Assembly: GCA_016708435.1 (NCBI GenBank)
Contig: JADJFV010000001.1
Span: 992,001-1,056,000, forward strand
Length of the DNA stretch: 64,000 bases
Source of the DNA: Leptospiraceae bacterium
GTDB taxonomy: Bacteria > Spirochaetota > Leptospiria > Leptospirales > Leptospiraceae
Direction: 5' to 3'
Below the pieces are notes generated by a model that did no database searches, had not been told where the DNA came from, and was given only the letters and a program-made list of their open reading frames with translations. The position numbers were made by a program, and so were the translations under genes. Shown piece by piece: positions 17,971 to 27,891 of this stretch (position 1 is the stretch's first letter; every line of letters starts with the position of its first letter).

Positions 17971-18408
17971 ATGATGAATATTATAAAACTAATTTTTATA
18001 CTTTTACTTATGTTAGTGATAAATTGTGAGAGTAAAAATTCAGATGACGAAGAAAAAAAACGAGCGATAGCAGGCGTTTTGATAAATAATATTGGTGGCA
18101 ATGTTGCAGTTACCAACAATTCGAGTTCTACTTCTGTCGGTTGTTCGAATTCTGCTCCCACATTTTCAACACTTGCTACGGCAGGGGTTACTTCTAATTG
18201 TGCGAAGTCTGGATGTCATGTTGGATCTAGTCCGCAAAATGGATTGGATATGACGAGTTATAATTCTGTTCTTGCAAAAGTTACTCCTAAAAATGGGAGT
18301 GCTAGTTCCTTATACCAAAAAGTCAATGGAGGAACTATGCAACAGTATACAACATCGCAAATAACTACGGCTATTTACTGTTGGATTCAAGGATGGGCAT
18401 TGCCATGA
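17971..18408 (+). CDS. small lipoprotein with an atypical CX4CH haem-type motif
   Basis: The 145-residue product has a lipoprotein signal with Cys at about 19 (MLVINCES) followed by an acidic, Asn/Ser-rich linker. From residue 60 it resembles a planctomycete-type cytochrome c domain. The attachment-like motif is C-AKSG-CH, with four residues between the cysteines instead of two. A distal Met (NGLDM, VNGGTM) could be an axial ligand. The last codons overlap the start of the YceI gene (ATGA). With YceI and DUF5777 downstream this looks like an envelope redox unit, but haem binding is unproven. Confidence 0.68.
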   Translation: MMNIIKLIFILLLMLVINCESKNSDDEEKKRAIAGVLINNIGGNVAVTNNSSSTSVGCSNSAPTFSTLATAGVTSNCAKSGCHVGSSPQNGLDMTSYNSVLAKVTPKNGSASSLYQKVNGGTMQQYTTSQITTAIYCWIQGWALP

Positions 18409-18950
18409 AAAGGATAATATTATTTTACCTCGCCATATTTATTTTAAACTTAGAAGCAACTGAGATAAAAGAAGACCATTTAACTATAACCACCGGGAAA
18501 ATTATTTTTATAAGTGAAGCTCCACAGGAAACAATCAAGGGCATCGGCAAGCAAATTTCAGGCGATGTTTACTTCAAAGAAAAGAAAGTCAATATTTCAA
18601 TTGATCTTACTGATTGGAAAACAAACAATCGACTCCAAACCTCGCATCTACATGAAAATTATTTGGAAACGGAAAAATTCCCGAAAGCGATATTTGAAGG
18701 AGTGATTCAGTCTTATGATACTAAGTCCGGAGAAGTTGTAGTCGTAGGTTCAATTAGTTTACACGGCGTTATCCGCAAAGATGTGAGCATCAAAGGGAAT
18801 GTAACCGCTACTGACTCAGGCTATTCTCTTGCTTGTGAATTTCCTATTAACTTAAAGGATTTTTCTATTCAAGTTCCAAAGTTACTGATTCTCAAAGTGA
18901 GTGAGATCGTGAAATTAGAAGTCAAGTTAGATTTAAAATCTGTAAAATAA
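18405..18950 (+). CDS. YceI-family exported lipid-binding protein
   Basis: The ATG at 18405 overlaps the preceding stop (ATGA). An upstream in-frame ATG at 18381 lies inside the upstream gene and would spoil the signal peptide. The 181-residue product has a signal sequence ([18 protein letters not shown]). It then shows the YceI lipocalin-like barrel pattern, with [21 protein letters not shown] as the family hallmark. Relatives bind polyisoprenoids or amphiphiles in the periplasm. Its place between a cytochrome-like lipoprotein and DUF5777 recurs in other bacteria, by my general knowledge. Confidence 0.88.
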   Translation: MKRIILFYLAIFILNLEATEIKEDHLTITTGKIIFISEAPQETIKGIGKQISGDVYFKEKKVNISIDLTDWKTNNRLQTSHLHENYLETEKFPKAIFEGVIQSYDTKSGEVVVVGSISLHGVIRKDVSIKGNVTATDSGYSLACEFPINLKDFSIQVPKLLILKVSEIVKLEVKLDLKSVK

Positions 18951-18961
18951 GAAGGCAGTCA

Positions 18962-20044
18962 ATGAAGGAATTTAATTATAAACTAATTTCAGGTATACTC
19001 ATATTAGCTGCTACTTCCTTATTCGCTCAAGCGCAGCCAAAGTCAGCTTTTATGGGCTCTAGCTTAATTAATATGCCTACGACCGAAGATGTAGGTAAGG
19101 ACAATCTAGATTTTCGTTTTAATCATAGATTTACAAATGGAAAAGCAACATCTGCTACATTCGGTGGATTAGATGGAGGGGCTAATACGCAGTTGTCTCT
19201 TGATTATGGGATTACTGAAAAATGGAGTGCGGGGATTGCTAGAACTTCTGCGTTCCAAACGTATGAGGCGAGGACAAAGTATAGGATTTTGACTCAAGAT
19301 GATTCTATGCCTTTTAGTTTGAGTTTTTTTGGCGTTGTAGGTCAGGAGACTTCGAAGCAAGCAATCAAGTATGACAATTACATTAATCCTCCATCTATAG
19401 GGAATTACATCAGTTTGCCGTCACCAGCAGTTTCGCAAATTGATACATTCATTCGACAGGAAGGAAATGAGTATGAATTGAGCGATAAAGATAAGCGAAG
19501 CTTCCTTGCATCCTTTTTAATCTCTCGCAGATTCACAGATCGTATTTCGCTACAGGTCTCACCTATGTTCGTGCACAGAAATTTTATCAAGAGTCAATTA
19601 GGAAATGATAGAACAGGCCTCGATATTGGCGGTAGAATAAAGTTATTCAAACGAGTTGATCTAACCTTTGAAGCCATCTTTACTCCCAAACGAGATTATC
19701 AGGGAGCGAGCTATTATACAGAGGATCGGTATACGAAATATCCAGGTTTGAATACGTTAACCGGCACAGAGATCAATCAACAGTATAATAATCCGCAGGG
19801 TATTCAATATGCGGCTATTCGAAATATACTGCTAGATAAACCGGTTTCTTATTATTATGTACCGTTTAGTTTAGGGGTTGATATAGAAACAGGTGGACAT
19901 GTGTTTCAACTTTTTGTCACCAATATGAGAACGATTGCCCACACCCAACTACTTCGCGGTGCTGATTATGACTATAAAAAAGGGGACTGGACATTTGGTT
20001 TTAATATTCATCGGTATTTCTCTTTTGCTAAGGATATTGAATAA
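18962..20044 (+). CDS. DUF5777-family outer-membrane beta-barrel protein
   Basis: The 360-residue product begins with a signal peptide ending SLFAQAQ. It shows the conserved opening of this family ([20 protein letters not shown], then HRF) and repeated amphipathic strands. It has no known activity. The family is often encoded with YceI and cytochrome-like proteins, as here. It starts 11 bp after the YceI gene, and the MATE gene begins on the base following its stop. Confidence 0.8.
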   Translation: MKEFNYKLISGILILAATSLFAQAQPKSAFMGSSLINMPTTEDVGKDNLDFRFNHRFTNGKATSATFGGLDGGANTQLSLDYGITEKWSAGIARTSAFQTYEARTKYRILTQDDSMPFSLSFFGVVGQETSKQAIKYDNYINPPSIGNYISLPSPAVSQIDTFIRQEGNEYELSDKDKRSFLASFLISRRFTDRISLQVSPMFVHRNFIKSQLGNDRTGLDIGGRIKLFKRVDLTFEAIFTPKRDYQGASYYTEDRYTKYPGLNTLTGTEINQQYNNPQGIQYAAIRNILLDKPVSYYYVPFSLGVDIETGGHVFQLFVTNMRTIAHTQLLRGADYDYKKGDWTFGFNIHRYFSFAKDIE

Positions 20045-21382
20045 ATGATTTTTTTTAAATCAAAATTAAATCTTCATATCACAGAGCTTTCTTTACCTGT
20101 TTTTTTTGGAATGCTTAGTCATACATTGATTCAAGTGAGTGATACTATAATGGTTGGGAAGCTCGGCTCGGAAGCGATTGCCTCGGCAGGACTAGGCGGC
20201 ATCGCATATTTTACAATTCTTTCTTTTTTGATGAATGGTTCTGTGGGCATACAAATATTAACCGCTCGCAGGTATGGAGAAAAAAATGAAATAGAAATTG
20301 GTAAGATAGGAATTAGCGTTTTATATTTCTCCCTTGTTGCTGGATTGCTTTTTTCAGTTCTGGGATATTATTTATCTCACTGGGTAATCGCTCTTATCTC
20401 AAATGATCCGAGTATAATCCAGAGTGCATCTTCCTATCTAGCTTATCGATTTCTGGGAACCATATTTTTCTTTCCTATCTTTGCACTTCGAGGTTTTATG
20501 GATGGTCTAGGACATACTTATCTTGGAATGATTGCAGCTTTTAGTTCGACATTCTCTAATATTTTTATGAACTGGGTATTGATTTACGGCAATTTAGGAT
20601 TTACCGCTCTAGGTGTGGACGGAGCTGCCATTGCCTCTGCTCTTTCCGGAATTCCTGCTATGCTAATTCTAGTGGTTTATCTTTTCAAAAAGGATATTGC
20701 TTATTATTTAAAACAGTCCCATTTTCAATTCGACTTTTTAATCCTAAAAAATGCAATTAGCATTGGTTTACCTTCTGCAATTGATGGATCTCTCACTAAT
20801 ATTGCATTTATGGTATTCAACAAATTTGCCGGTATGATAGGAATAGACGCATTAGCCGCTTCTCAAATAATTATTAGTATTATCAGTCTTTCGTTTATGC
20901 CTGGATTCGCCTTTGGTGTTGCGGCTACTACTATTTTAGGTCAGGCTATGGGAGCAGGCAAGTTTCAACTCGCTAGGCTTGGAACATTTCGCTCCGCTAA
21001 ATTTTCGGCTGTGCTCATGGGAATAATGGGAATTTTGTTCATCGTTTTCGGCAAGCAAATCATTGGTTTATTTTCTGCGGAGTTGCCAGTTATTCGAGAA
21101 GCATACCCCGCACTCATTGTGATTTCCATCGTCCAAGTAGGGGATGCATACCACATGGTTTTTGGTTCAGCCTTACGCAGTGCGGGTCTTGTTGTGTGGG
21201 TATTACAAGTGTATGCCGTTATCTCTTATTTAGTCATGTTGCCATTAGCCTACTTACTTGGTGTTTACTTACGATTAGGCTCTCTTGGACTCTGGTCTGC
21301 AGTTTCCATTTGGTTAGTTTGCCTCTCTCTTTGTTTTGTATGGAAATTCAACCAAGGCGATTGGAAACATCGAAAGATATAA
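20045..21382 (+). CDS. MATE-family multidrug/Na+ antiporter
   Basis: The 445-residue product has the twelve hydrophobic segments and twofold symmetry of MATE transporters. Family motifs include LSHTLIQVSDTIMVGKLGSE at the N-terminus, ALRGFMDGLGHT near residue 150, and GQAMGAGKFQLAR near residue 300. It would export cationic or organic compounds from the cytoplasm against Na+ or H+. It abuts the DUF5777 gene with no gap. It ends 3 bp from the convergent lipoprotein gene. Confidence 0.88.
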   Translation: MIFFKSKLNLHITELSLPVFFGMLSHTLIQVSDTIMVGKLGSEAIASAGLGGIAYFTILSFLMNGSVGIQILTARRYGEKNEIEIGKIGISVLYFSLVAGLLFSVLGYYLSHWVIALISNDPSIIQSASSYLAYRFLGTIFFFPIFALRGFMDGLGHTYLGMIAAFSSTFSNIFMNWVLIYGNLGFTALGVDGAAIASALSGIPAMLILVVYLFKKDIAYYLKQSHFQFDFLILKNAISIGLPSAIDGSLTNIAFMVFNKFAGMIGIDALAASQIIISIISLSFMPGFAFGVAATTILGQAMGAGKFQLARLGTFRSAKFSAVLMGIMGILFIVFGKQIIGLFSAELPVIREAYPALIVISIVQVGDAYHMVFGSALRSAGLVVWVLQVYAVISYLVMLPLAYLLGVYLRLGSLGLWSAVSIWLVCLSLCFVWKFNQGDWKHRKI

Positions 21383-21385
21383 TCT

Positions 21386-23152
21386 TTACTTCTGCTTACT
21401 CTTATCCAATATTTTATCCATTTCCTCATCACTAACAGGAACTTTTACTATATCATTTCCTTCTTTTTTTACTTGCTCTAAATCCACAACAGCACCGGAT
21501 AAGAGTGATTTGGCTTTACCGGAAGTATCCTTAACAGCGTATACTACCCATTTTCCGCCTTCAAGAGACAATACTAAATAAGAAAAATCACTCACTGCCA
21601 AAATGGTGTGGGCGGATAATTGCGAAGCCATTTCGTAGTTCATGACAACGCCACTTTGTAGAGTAATTCCAATTGGTATTCCAACTGCTTTACCAATTCT
21701 ATAAACTCCATTTCCGACTGCGACTCCAAGAGAGGCAGTTGTGCCTGTCACAGCAACTGATCCCGCAGCCGCTTTTGAACTTCCATAGGTTACCACCTGC
21801 GCTGTTCCTGATGCAGTTGAAACGGTAGTTCCTACGGCAGATCCTGCAACAGCCACACCGCCGCCAAGAATGGTTTGACCTGTAGTGACTCCAGCTAGGC
21901 TTAAGTTGGCGAGGATATAAGTTCCTGCGCCTTCTGTGACTACTCCCACTCCTTTTACAGTCTTTGCACTTGCGTATAATCCAGTGTTAGCCGTTGCACG
22001 GGTGGATGCATCGGCTGCATTGTATGATTCCTGTGCTAAAAATTTACCACTGCCAATGAGTCCGGCTAATGCCAATTTGGCGGTTGGGGCTACTAAGTAG
22101 ATAACTCCTTTTGTTCCAACGGTGACAACTTCTACCATGACTTGTCCTACGCTGTAGCCGGATACACTTACAAACATCACGGGATAGATTACAGCGTTTA
22201 CTGCTACGTAGCCGACAGAGATTACTCCTAATTTAGTTAGAGGCTTAAATATTGCATCGTAGAAGATACCCTTTGTTACCCGCGCAAAGGATTTAAGGAT
22301 TGCAAAGGAAAGTCCTGCTCCGTCTACAACATTTGCATAGTCTCTACCGGAAGCGCTAAATTCTTTTGCCGTATCGCTTCCCCATTCAAAGAAGACTTCT
22401 TTTAATTCTTTCGTCAAAGCCTCATTACCCTCTGAAATGAATTTATTGATTCCACTAAATCCTTTCGAAAAAGAGTTTGTTGAAATTTCTGCATCATCGA
22501 CTGTCTTGGCAAGATAGTCATTTAGATTTGTGTATCCGATTACAAAAGAATTTACTCCATCGCGAAATTCTTTTTTGTATTCTTTTGCGCGCTCGGAAAA
22601 TTCAGGATTATTTGCATTTGGAAAATCATTCTCTGTTAATTCATCCGCCCATTTGTTCATGTTAGCTCTTAGTTCTTTAGAACTCTGCACAACAGTTTCG
22701 TGGACTTGCATTCCATTTCGAAAAGAACTTCCAACAATTCCATACGAGCTTGCAAGAGAAATCGCTATGATATAAACTCCGCCTTTGGTTCCTGAATCGT
22801 AAATGTATTTATTGATTTCTTCACCCTTGTCTGAAACTTTTCCCGCAGTCTTAAGAGAAATATCAGTTCCTTCTTTCAAAATATAAACAGACTCTCCCGC
22901 TTTTTTTACATTTTCCGAAAAGGCTTCTTTTGCTAAGCCAACTCGCTTTCCATAAATAAAAATTTCTGCTTCAGCAAAAGGTGGAATCAATTTAATCGAC
23001 GTTCCCTTAACGTCAAAAGCACCGTTGTTATACAGAGATTTATGTCCTTCCTTGACGAGCTTTCTAGAATTCTTAATTGGATCGTCTGGATCTGATGCTG
23101 ACGCGCAGCCTAACAGTAATATGGCGATGGTTAAGTTTGTGAGTAATTTCAT
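21386..23152 (-). CDS. unknown lipoprotein A of a tandem paralogous pair
   Basis: The 588-residue product has a lipobox LLLGCAS (Cys at about 16). The N-terminal 280 residues are mixed and charged and include NSFVIGYTNLNDY. Residues about 290-500 are strikingly rich in Gly, Ala, Val, Ser and Thr with short hydrophobic runs, suggesting a repetitive beta or glycine-zipper structure. The C-terminal 90 residues contain LQSGVVMNYEMASQL, a conserved SDFSYLVL-type segment, and SGAVVDLEQVKKEG, before a Lys-rich end. The last two elements recur in the adjacent gene, showing paralogy. I recognise no family. It overlaps the upstream gene by 4 bp. Confidence 0.65.
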   Translation of the reverse strand: MKLLTNLTIAILLLGCASASDPDDPIKNSRKLVKEGHKSLYNNGAFDVKGTSIKLIPPFAEAEIFIYGKRVGLAKEAFSENVKKAGESVYILKEGTDISLKTAGKVSDKGEEINKYIYDSGTKGGVYIIAISLASSYGIVGSSFRNGMQVHETVVQSSKELRANMNKWADELTENDFPNANNPEFSERAKEYKKEFRDGVNSFVIGYTNLNDYLAKTVDDAEISTNSFSKGFSGINKFISEGNEALTKELKEVFFEWGSDTAKEFSASGRDYANVVDGAGLSFAILKSFARVTKGIFYDAIFKPLTKLGVISVGYVAVNAVIYPVMFVSVSGYSVGQVMVEVVTVGTKGVIYLVAPTAKLALAGLIGSGKFLAQESYNAADASTRATANTGLYASAKTVKGVGVVTEGAGTYILANLSLAGVTTGQTILGGGVAVAGSAVGTTVSTASGTAQVVTYGSSKAAAGSVAVTGTTASLGVAVGNGVYRIGKAVGIPIGITLQSGVVMNYEMASQLSAHTILAVSDFSYLVLSLEGGKWVVYAVKDTSGKAKSLLSGAVVDLEQVKKEGNDIVKVPVSDEEMDKILDKSKQK

Positions 23153-24627
23153 TTATCCCCTCCTTCTTTTTGTTTTTTCATTTCCTCTTCTCTATTTTGA
23201 ATTTCTTTTTCTAAAACTTTTTTTACGATCGTTTGATCATCGGTAAGAATTTCTACTTTCCCCTGTTTGCGAGCCTCTTCTAAATCTACAACAGAGCCGA
23301 CAGGCAGGCTATCAAATCCTTTGTAATTTCCTTTTACGCTTGCAATCACAAGTCTCGGTCCATCCCAGGCTAGAAAAATAGTAGCATCAGGAACGGTTAA
23401 TAGCAAATGAGTTGGAATAACGGTTAATGAAGCGTAGCTTAATACGACGCCTGACTTAAGCGCATAATACACACTTTGCGTTGAACCTTTAGAGAAGTCG
23501 TAAATCATTCCAGTAGCAGTGGCACCTGTCTCGTAAGCCGCACCTGCGACCGCCCCAGTTGCTCTTGTCGATTCTACTCCTGTAAATGTCGCTACCTGGT
23601 TAAAGGCACCTACCGCAGTTCCGCCAACTATTGTAGGAGCGGTAGCTGTTGCCGACAAGACTCCCATTGAGCTTAAAAATCCTGCTTCTAAAGTGGGGCT
23701 AACAACTCTATACCCAAGCTTTGTAGGATAATAGATCACAAGTCCGGTTGTGACAATGGTTTGATTTAAAAAGGTTGCGACATACGCGACAGGAACGGCT
23801 ACTCCGTTGATTGCAATTATTTTACCTGAATCGACAACAGTTGTGCTGACAGGTGCAAAGGCGAGTTCTTTCATGGCAATCGTATAACCCTGAAAAATAT
23901 CCCATAAAGCAACTAACGTATTTGATTTAGTTCCTGATTCTTCGTATTCTTTGGAGTAAGAGAGGACTGCTCTTTTATAGGCTCCCGACCAGGCTTTAGA
24001 AATAGTATCTCCATTTTTTACGGATACATCTTTAAACAATTCAGAGATAGAAGAGTAGTTCTGCATCCTATCTTTATTAAAGTCTTTTATGGTAGAAAAT
24101 ATTTCTTCCCTGTCTTTTTTTTCAATGTCGCCTAATGAGATGTAGCCGATTACGAATGAATTTCCAGATTCTTTAAAAAGATCACCCGATTGTTCCAATT
24201 CCCATTTTGCAAGGTCAAACGTTCCTTCGTAAATGTCTTTACTGAATTGGTAAAGAGCCTTTTCTTCGTTTTTTCCAAGGCTTCGAATCATTTTCATTGT
24301 GTCACCCAAATTACCTGGATATTTATCCGCTCTCTCCTTCATGGATACAAATACCATTGCCTTTGCTGTTCGAAAAGACATCGCACCATTTTCGATTACC
24401 GTCTTGGTAGATTTTTTAGAAGAGGGAATGATATACCAACCCTTCTCGTGAATATTTTTTCTCTCTCCAAGAGCGTTAGCCGTAAGAGGTGCAATCTTCT
24501 GGAAATTTTGCGGTTTGACATTATCCCCAACTACATCTTCTCCAATTACTTTTTTTTGCACATCGCTTGCACAGTGTAGCAGAAAAAGTAAAATCAAATT
24601 CAATCTAAAAAATTTTTGTGCCTTCAT
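23149..24627 (-). CDS. unknown lipoprotein B of a tandem paralogous pair
   Basis: The 492-residue product has a spirochaete-type lipobox LLFLLHCAS (Cys at about 19). It shares NSFVIGYISLGDI, the central Gly/Ala/Thr/Val-rich block (about 245-385), LKSGVVLSYASL, and VGSVVDLEEARKQG with gene A, in the same order. The C-terminus is a charged helix rich in Glu and Lys. Both are predicted to sit in the envelope, and their function is unknown. The ATGA overlap between the two genes means they are made together. Confidence 0.65.
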   Translation of the reverse strand: MKAQKFFRLNLILLFLLHCASDVQKKVIGEDVVGDNVKPQNFQKIAPLTANALGERKNIHEKGWYIIPSSKKSTKTVIENGAMSFRTAKAMVFVSMKERADKYPGNLGDTMKMIRSLGKNEEKALYQFSKDIYEGTFDLAKWELEQSGDLFKESGNSFVIGYISLGDIEKKDREEIFSTIKDFNKDRMQNYSSISELFKDVSVKNGDTISKAWSGAYKRAVLSYSKEYEESGTKSNTLVALWDIFQGYTIAMKELAFAPVSTTVVDSGKIIAINGVAVPVAYVATFLNQTIVTTGLVIYYPTKLGYRVVSPTLEAGFLSSMGVLSATATAPTIVGGTAVGAFNQVATFTGVESTRATGAVAGAAYETGATATGMIYDFSKGSTQSVYYALKSGVVLSYASLTVIPTHLLLTVPDATIFLAWDGPRLVIASVKGNYKGFDSLPVGSVVDLEEARKQGKVEILTDDQTIVKKVLEKEIQNREEEMKKQKEGGDK

Positions 24628-24738
24628 TTATTTTTACATCCTCGCGGGTTAGGAAACATTAGTTCGATAGTAGAAATTTGTATTATCTTGTCATCCCCGA
24701 AATTTTATTCGCGCCATTAAGTTAAAAGTTGTTTACCC

Positions 24739-24902
24739 CTGTCACCTCGAACTAGCTTCATCAGTGAGAGGTCTATCCGACAAAAAAATAAATAGTTTTT
24801 CTCGCATTAAGAACTAAGGTAGATTTCTCACGGCGCATGTTTGGATGTGCCACCTATTTGCTTATCCGCAAATCCATCACCTTCGTATAGTTCGAAATGA
24901 CC
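24739..24902. repeat. dispersed nested inverted repeat, copy 3
   Basis: The left end ctgtcacctcgaac is identical to copy 2. The inner left arm gtgagaggtctat is followed by a decayed right arm (gtagatttctcac), and the right end agttcgaaatgac faces the left one. It occupies most of the 281-bp gap between the lipoprotein pair and the dihaem lipoprotein gene. I see no other feature in that gap. Confidence 0.7.
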
Positions 24903-24908
24903 GTTAAT

Positions 24909-26618
24909 TCAAAAAACTATTTTCTCAATTCCTGTTGTTTGTCCGTCGGGGATTTTTTCAAATACGTTTGCGGGTTTCTTTAAAATTGCGTCGCGTCCAT
25001 ATCGAAAGGACTGGGTTTCGACGATGGCGCGGTAGGATTTATTTAAGAGAATGCTTCTTTCTTTAGAAGGATTGATTAGAATTGTTACATCCAATTTTAG
25101 TTTTGTAAATGCTTCTTCGTTAGGAGTTCCGTCTTTTGAGAAAAAGATTTTTTTAATTTCTTCATTTTCTCTAAATTCGTCTCCTGCTCCGTTGTTTTGT
25201 AAATAAAAAGAATACTCATTTTGGTCTCCAAAGTTTATGAAATTTACTCGTCTATCGGCTACTCCCGATAAGCCTTTACTAGTCCAATGTCCCCATCCAA
25301 AATCTGGTTTCGATTTATCACTTCCTTCCATTTTACGCTTAAAAGAAAATGTTGTATCGGCTAATACTCCTAAACTGCTATGACAACCCATACAAAATAA
25401 GGTTTCTTCGTTTGTTTGCGGTCTTAGATTTCCCTTTTTGTCTTCGATATATGCTTGATATATCCAGCCTGATTTATTATCAAATCCATGCTCAAAGTCT
25501 CCGTAAAAGCCTTCTGCTGTTTTCTCAGTTTGAAATTTTCTTTCCTTATTTTCTCGAGAGACTTTGTCTTTTAGCTCGGAGTAATTATACCATTCTTTTT
25601 TTCTTGCGTATCTTAGTTCTTTCATTCGGTTCGAAAGCTTAACGCTATTAGCCTCTTTATTCCAATCTAAATAGCGAACGGAATGTAAAAATTCTGTCCC
25701 TACCGGAAAAAGTCCACCTGCGGATAATAGCTCTTTGCTTGTCTGATACTCTTCTGCCATTCCCGCATATTGCATAGGTTGAGAAGGCCAGTTATACTTT
25801 ACTTTATTTGCTTTTTCCAGTTTACCATTTTGATCTAAGTCTATTCCTGAAATATTTTCATCTAAAGTTTCTGTTTGGATTGTCTTTTGCTTTAAAATTG
25901 CTTCAACGATTGCAAGATTCGTTTTATAAATTTCAAGATTGAACTTTCGGCTTTTATCAGAACGAAAGGGAAACGGAAGACGTATTAATACATCGTCCGT
26001 TGATCCATTGGTAGCCCAAAAGGTTCCAAGAAACGGATAATAACGATAAGCCCTCCAGCCGGAATACTCACCAGTCTTTGGATTTTTATCAAATCCATCT
26101 TCGTCGAAATGAAAATAGCAATCAGGAATATATCCTCCCCAATTACTTGGAAGACTTTTACTGAGAAGGATTTCGCCTTTCTCGTCTAAATAATTATTTT
26201 CTTGGATATAAGATTCAATTTCTTGATCTGAGTAAAACTTTGATTTGCTTGTGCTAAATAAATTTTTCCAGGGATTTATTTTTCCTGATTTGGGAAATTC
26301 ATAATGCGTTTGCAAGTCTCCATCGTCTAGAAAATTTGGTTTTTCCCCTTTTGTATGACAGGAATAACAAGGATTATGCGCTTTATTGCTAGCGTCTACT
26401 GTCTTTGTATAACACATCGGTGGGATATAGGCAGTGGGATTTGAATTCTTGGAATAATCTATATTATCCTCTATTTCTATTTTACTTATATATTCTTTTA
26501 AATCTATTCCTACCCCTTGACCGGAGGTAGGTTTATATAAGTAGGTTTCATACTTTGGTAGCGGGTCTGGCTTGCAAAAAAGCAGGAAAAGAATTATAAC
26601 AAAGAAAAAATGGAACAT
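24909..26618 (-). CDS. dihaem cytochrome c-like lipoprotein
   Basis: The 569-residue product has a lipobox-like LFLLFCKP near residue 15. Two haem c motifs are visible, CYSCH near residue 82 and CMGCH near residue 410, each within otherwise unrecognised sequence. The two sites are far apart, so it is not a compact dihaem peroxidase. An EF-hand-like acidic loop (DLDQNGKLEKAN) lies near residue 255. It is the last of four adjacent minus-strand genes, starting on the base after the barrel gene ends. An envelope redox role is likely, but the partner and reaction are unknown. Confidence 0.7.
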   Translation of the reverse strand: MFHFFFVIILFLLFCKPDPLPKYETYLYKPTSGQGVGIDLKEYISKIEIEDNIDYSKNSNPTAYIPPMCYTKTVDASNKAHNPCYSCHTKGEKPNFLDDGDLQTHYEFPKSGKINPWKNLFSTSKSKFYSDQEIESYIQENNYLDEKGEILLSKSLPSNWGGYIPDCYFHFDEDGFDKNPKTGEYSGWRAYRYYPFLGTFWATNGSTDDVLIRLPFPFRSDKSRKFNLEIYKTNLAIVEAILKQKTIQTETLDENISGIDLDQNGKLEKANKVKYNWPSQPMQYAGMAEEYQTSKELLSAGGLFPVGTEFLHSVRYLDWNKEANSVKLSNRMKELRYARKKEWYNYSELKDKVSRENKERKFQTEKTAEGFYGDFEHGFDNKSGWIYQAYIEDKKGNLRPQTNEETLFCMGCHSSLGVLADTTFSFKRKMEGSDKSKPDFGWGHWTSKGLSGVADRRVNFINFGDQNEYSFYLQNNGAGDEFRENEEIKKIFFSKDGTPNEEAFTKLKLDVTILINPSKERSILLNKSYRAIVETQSFRYGRDAILKKPANVFEKIPDGQTTGIEKIVF

Positions 26619-27878
26619 CTAAAAAGTTTTTGTATATCCAATGCTAAACCAGAAAAGATTCTGCTGAATCTTTTGAAGTGTCATTTTTTCTTTTAAATAA
26701 ATATTGATTGGATCATTTGGTTTATTGAATACCTGATCTATTAAGTCAAATACATACTGATTATCTGCCCCATTTACCTTCGATGGATTTACAATCATTC
26801 CATCATTCGTTGAGCGATTTGCTCTGCCGCCTGTCGCACCAAAATAATAATCGGAATCATACATATATAGATTGGGTCGATACACATGTGTTGTCTTTAT
26901 AAAAAAATCAGCAAAATTAAATTTTAAAGCAGTTGTTAAATCTTGAAATCCATTTCTACTTTCTACATTGTTGTTCGAAAAAGTATAACCAAGATTTGTG
27001 CTAGGAGTTATTCTAAAAAATTTCCCCTGAAAAAATTCATGACTCAAATGAATGGAGAAATAATTTTTGCCTACCTGTGCGCCTGAGTTTTCTTGTGATA
27101 CCTGTGTATAATACGACAAAGTGGGATTAGCCGCTTTCAAGAATGGCAACTTCCAGAAGAGGTAGTATTCCTGCCAAGCCATTCTTGATTGACGGGGCTT
27201 CGTAGGATTATTCGGATCTACCACTGTATTGCTATAAGATTTATTAAATGTATTATAGAACCAAGTTCCAACTGTAAAAGTTCCCCAATTTGTTTTGTCG
27301 AAAGAGTAGGCAAAAGATGTAAAAAGGCCGTCCGAGTTTTTCATTCCATTGTGTTCTTTGTAAGGTTTTATTCCCTGCCCAAAGACTTGATTCGGAGCGC
27401 ATTTCGAACTTATCTGCGGATTTCCTAAACCGTTAGCCATTATGCTATCGATACACTGATCACCAGAAGCAGGTTGTCCTATATAAGAAGGTCCGGGTCC
27501 TCCGGGAGAGGATTGTAAAAGCTTTCCATCCGTGTCTCTATTTTCTCTGTCGGTTAATTGAAAGTTGCCCCAAAGCTGGACTTTGAATCCTTCGAGTGGT
27601 GTATGAATGTCAATTGTTGGTTGAAACGAAGGAACAAAATTCATACTCTTATAAGAATCATTATTTCTACGGTTGTATGCTTCCCCTGAAAAACTCATAC
27701 CTCGCCAAATAAAATCGGAAACGATTTCTGAAGATACATCAATCGTAGTGTTCTTTTTTGTGCTAACTTCTTTTTGTGGATCAGAGGAAGTAGAAGAAGT
27801 TGTAATTTCTTTTTGCGCCAAAAGAGTATTATACGCAAATAGAACAAGCAATAGTAATGTAAAATGTATTGTTTTCAT
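26619..27878 (-). CDS. outer-membrane beta-barrel protein
   Basis: The ATG at 27878 has aggaaa upstream and gives a signal peptide (MKTIHFTLLLLVLFAYNTLLAQ). The open frame extends to 28070 but that part overlaps the PhoX-like gene. The 419-residue mature protein shows alternating aromatic strands: WRGMSFSGEAYNRR near the start, SIHLSHEFFQGKFFRITPST, and a closing FWFSIGYTKTF with terminal Phe. No specific porin family is certain. It sits between the PhoX-like gene and the dihaem lipoprotein and may be their channel or anchor. Confidence 0.72.
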   Translation of the reverse strand: MKTIHFTLLLLVLFAYNTLLAQKEITTSSTSSDPQKEVSTKKNTTIDVSSEIVSDFIWRGMSFSGEAYNRRNNDSYKSMNFVPSFQPTIDIHTPLEGFKVQLWGNFQLTDRENRDTDGKLLQSSPGGPGPSYIGQPASGDQCIDSIMANGLGNPQISSKCAPNQVFGQGIKPYKEHNGMKNSDGLFTSFAYSFDKTNWGTFTVGTWFYNTFNKSYSNTVVDPNNPTKPRQSRMAWQEYYLFWKLPFLKAANPTLSYYTQVSQENSGAQVGKNYFSIHLSHEFFQGKFFRITPSTNLGYTFSNNNVESRNGFQDLTTALKFNFADFFIKTTHVYRPNLYMYDSDYYFGATGGRANRSTNDGMIVNPSKVNGADNQYVFDLIDQVFNKPNDPINIYLKEKMTLQKIQQNLFWFSIGYTKTF

Positions 27879-27891
27879 GGAATTTCCTATT

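Noticed and set aside
24190..24579. 129-codon plus-strand frame inside lipoprotein B
   Set aside because: Antisense shadow with no support.
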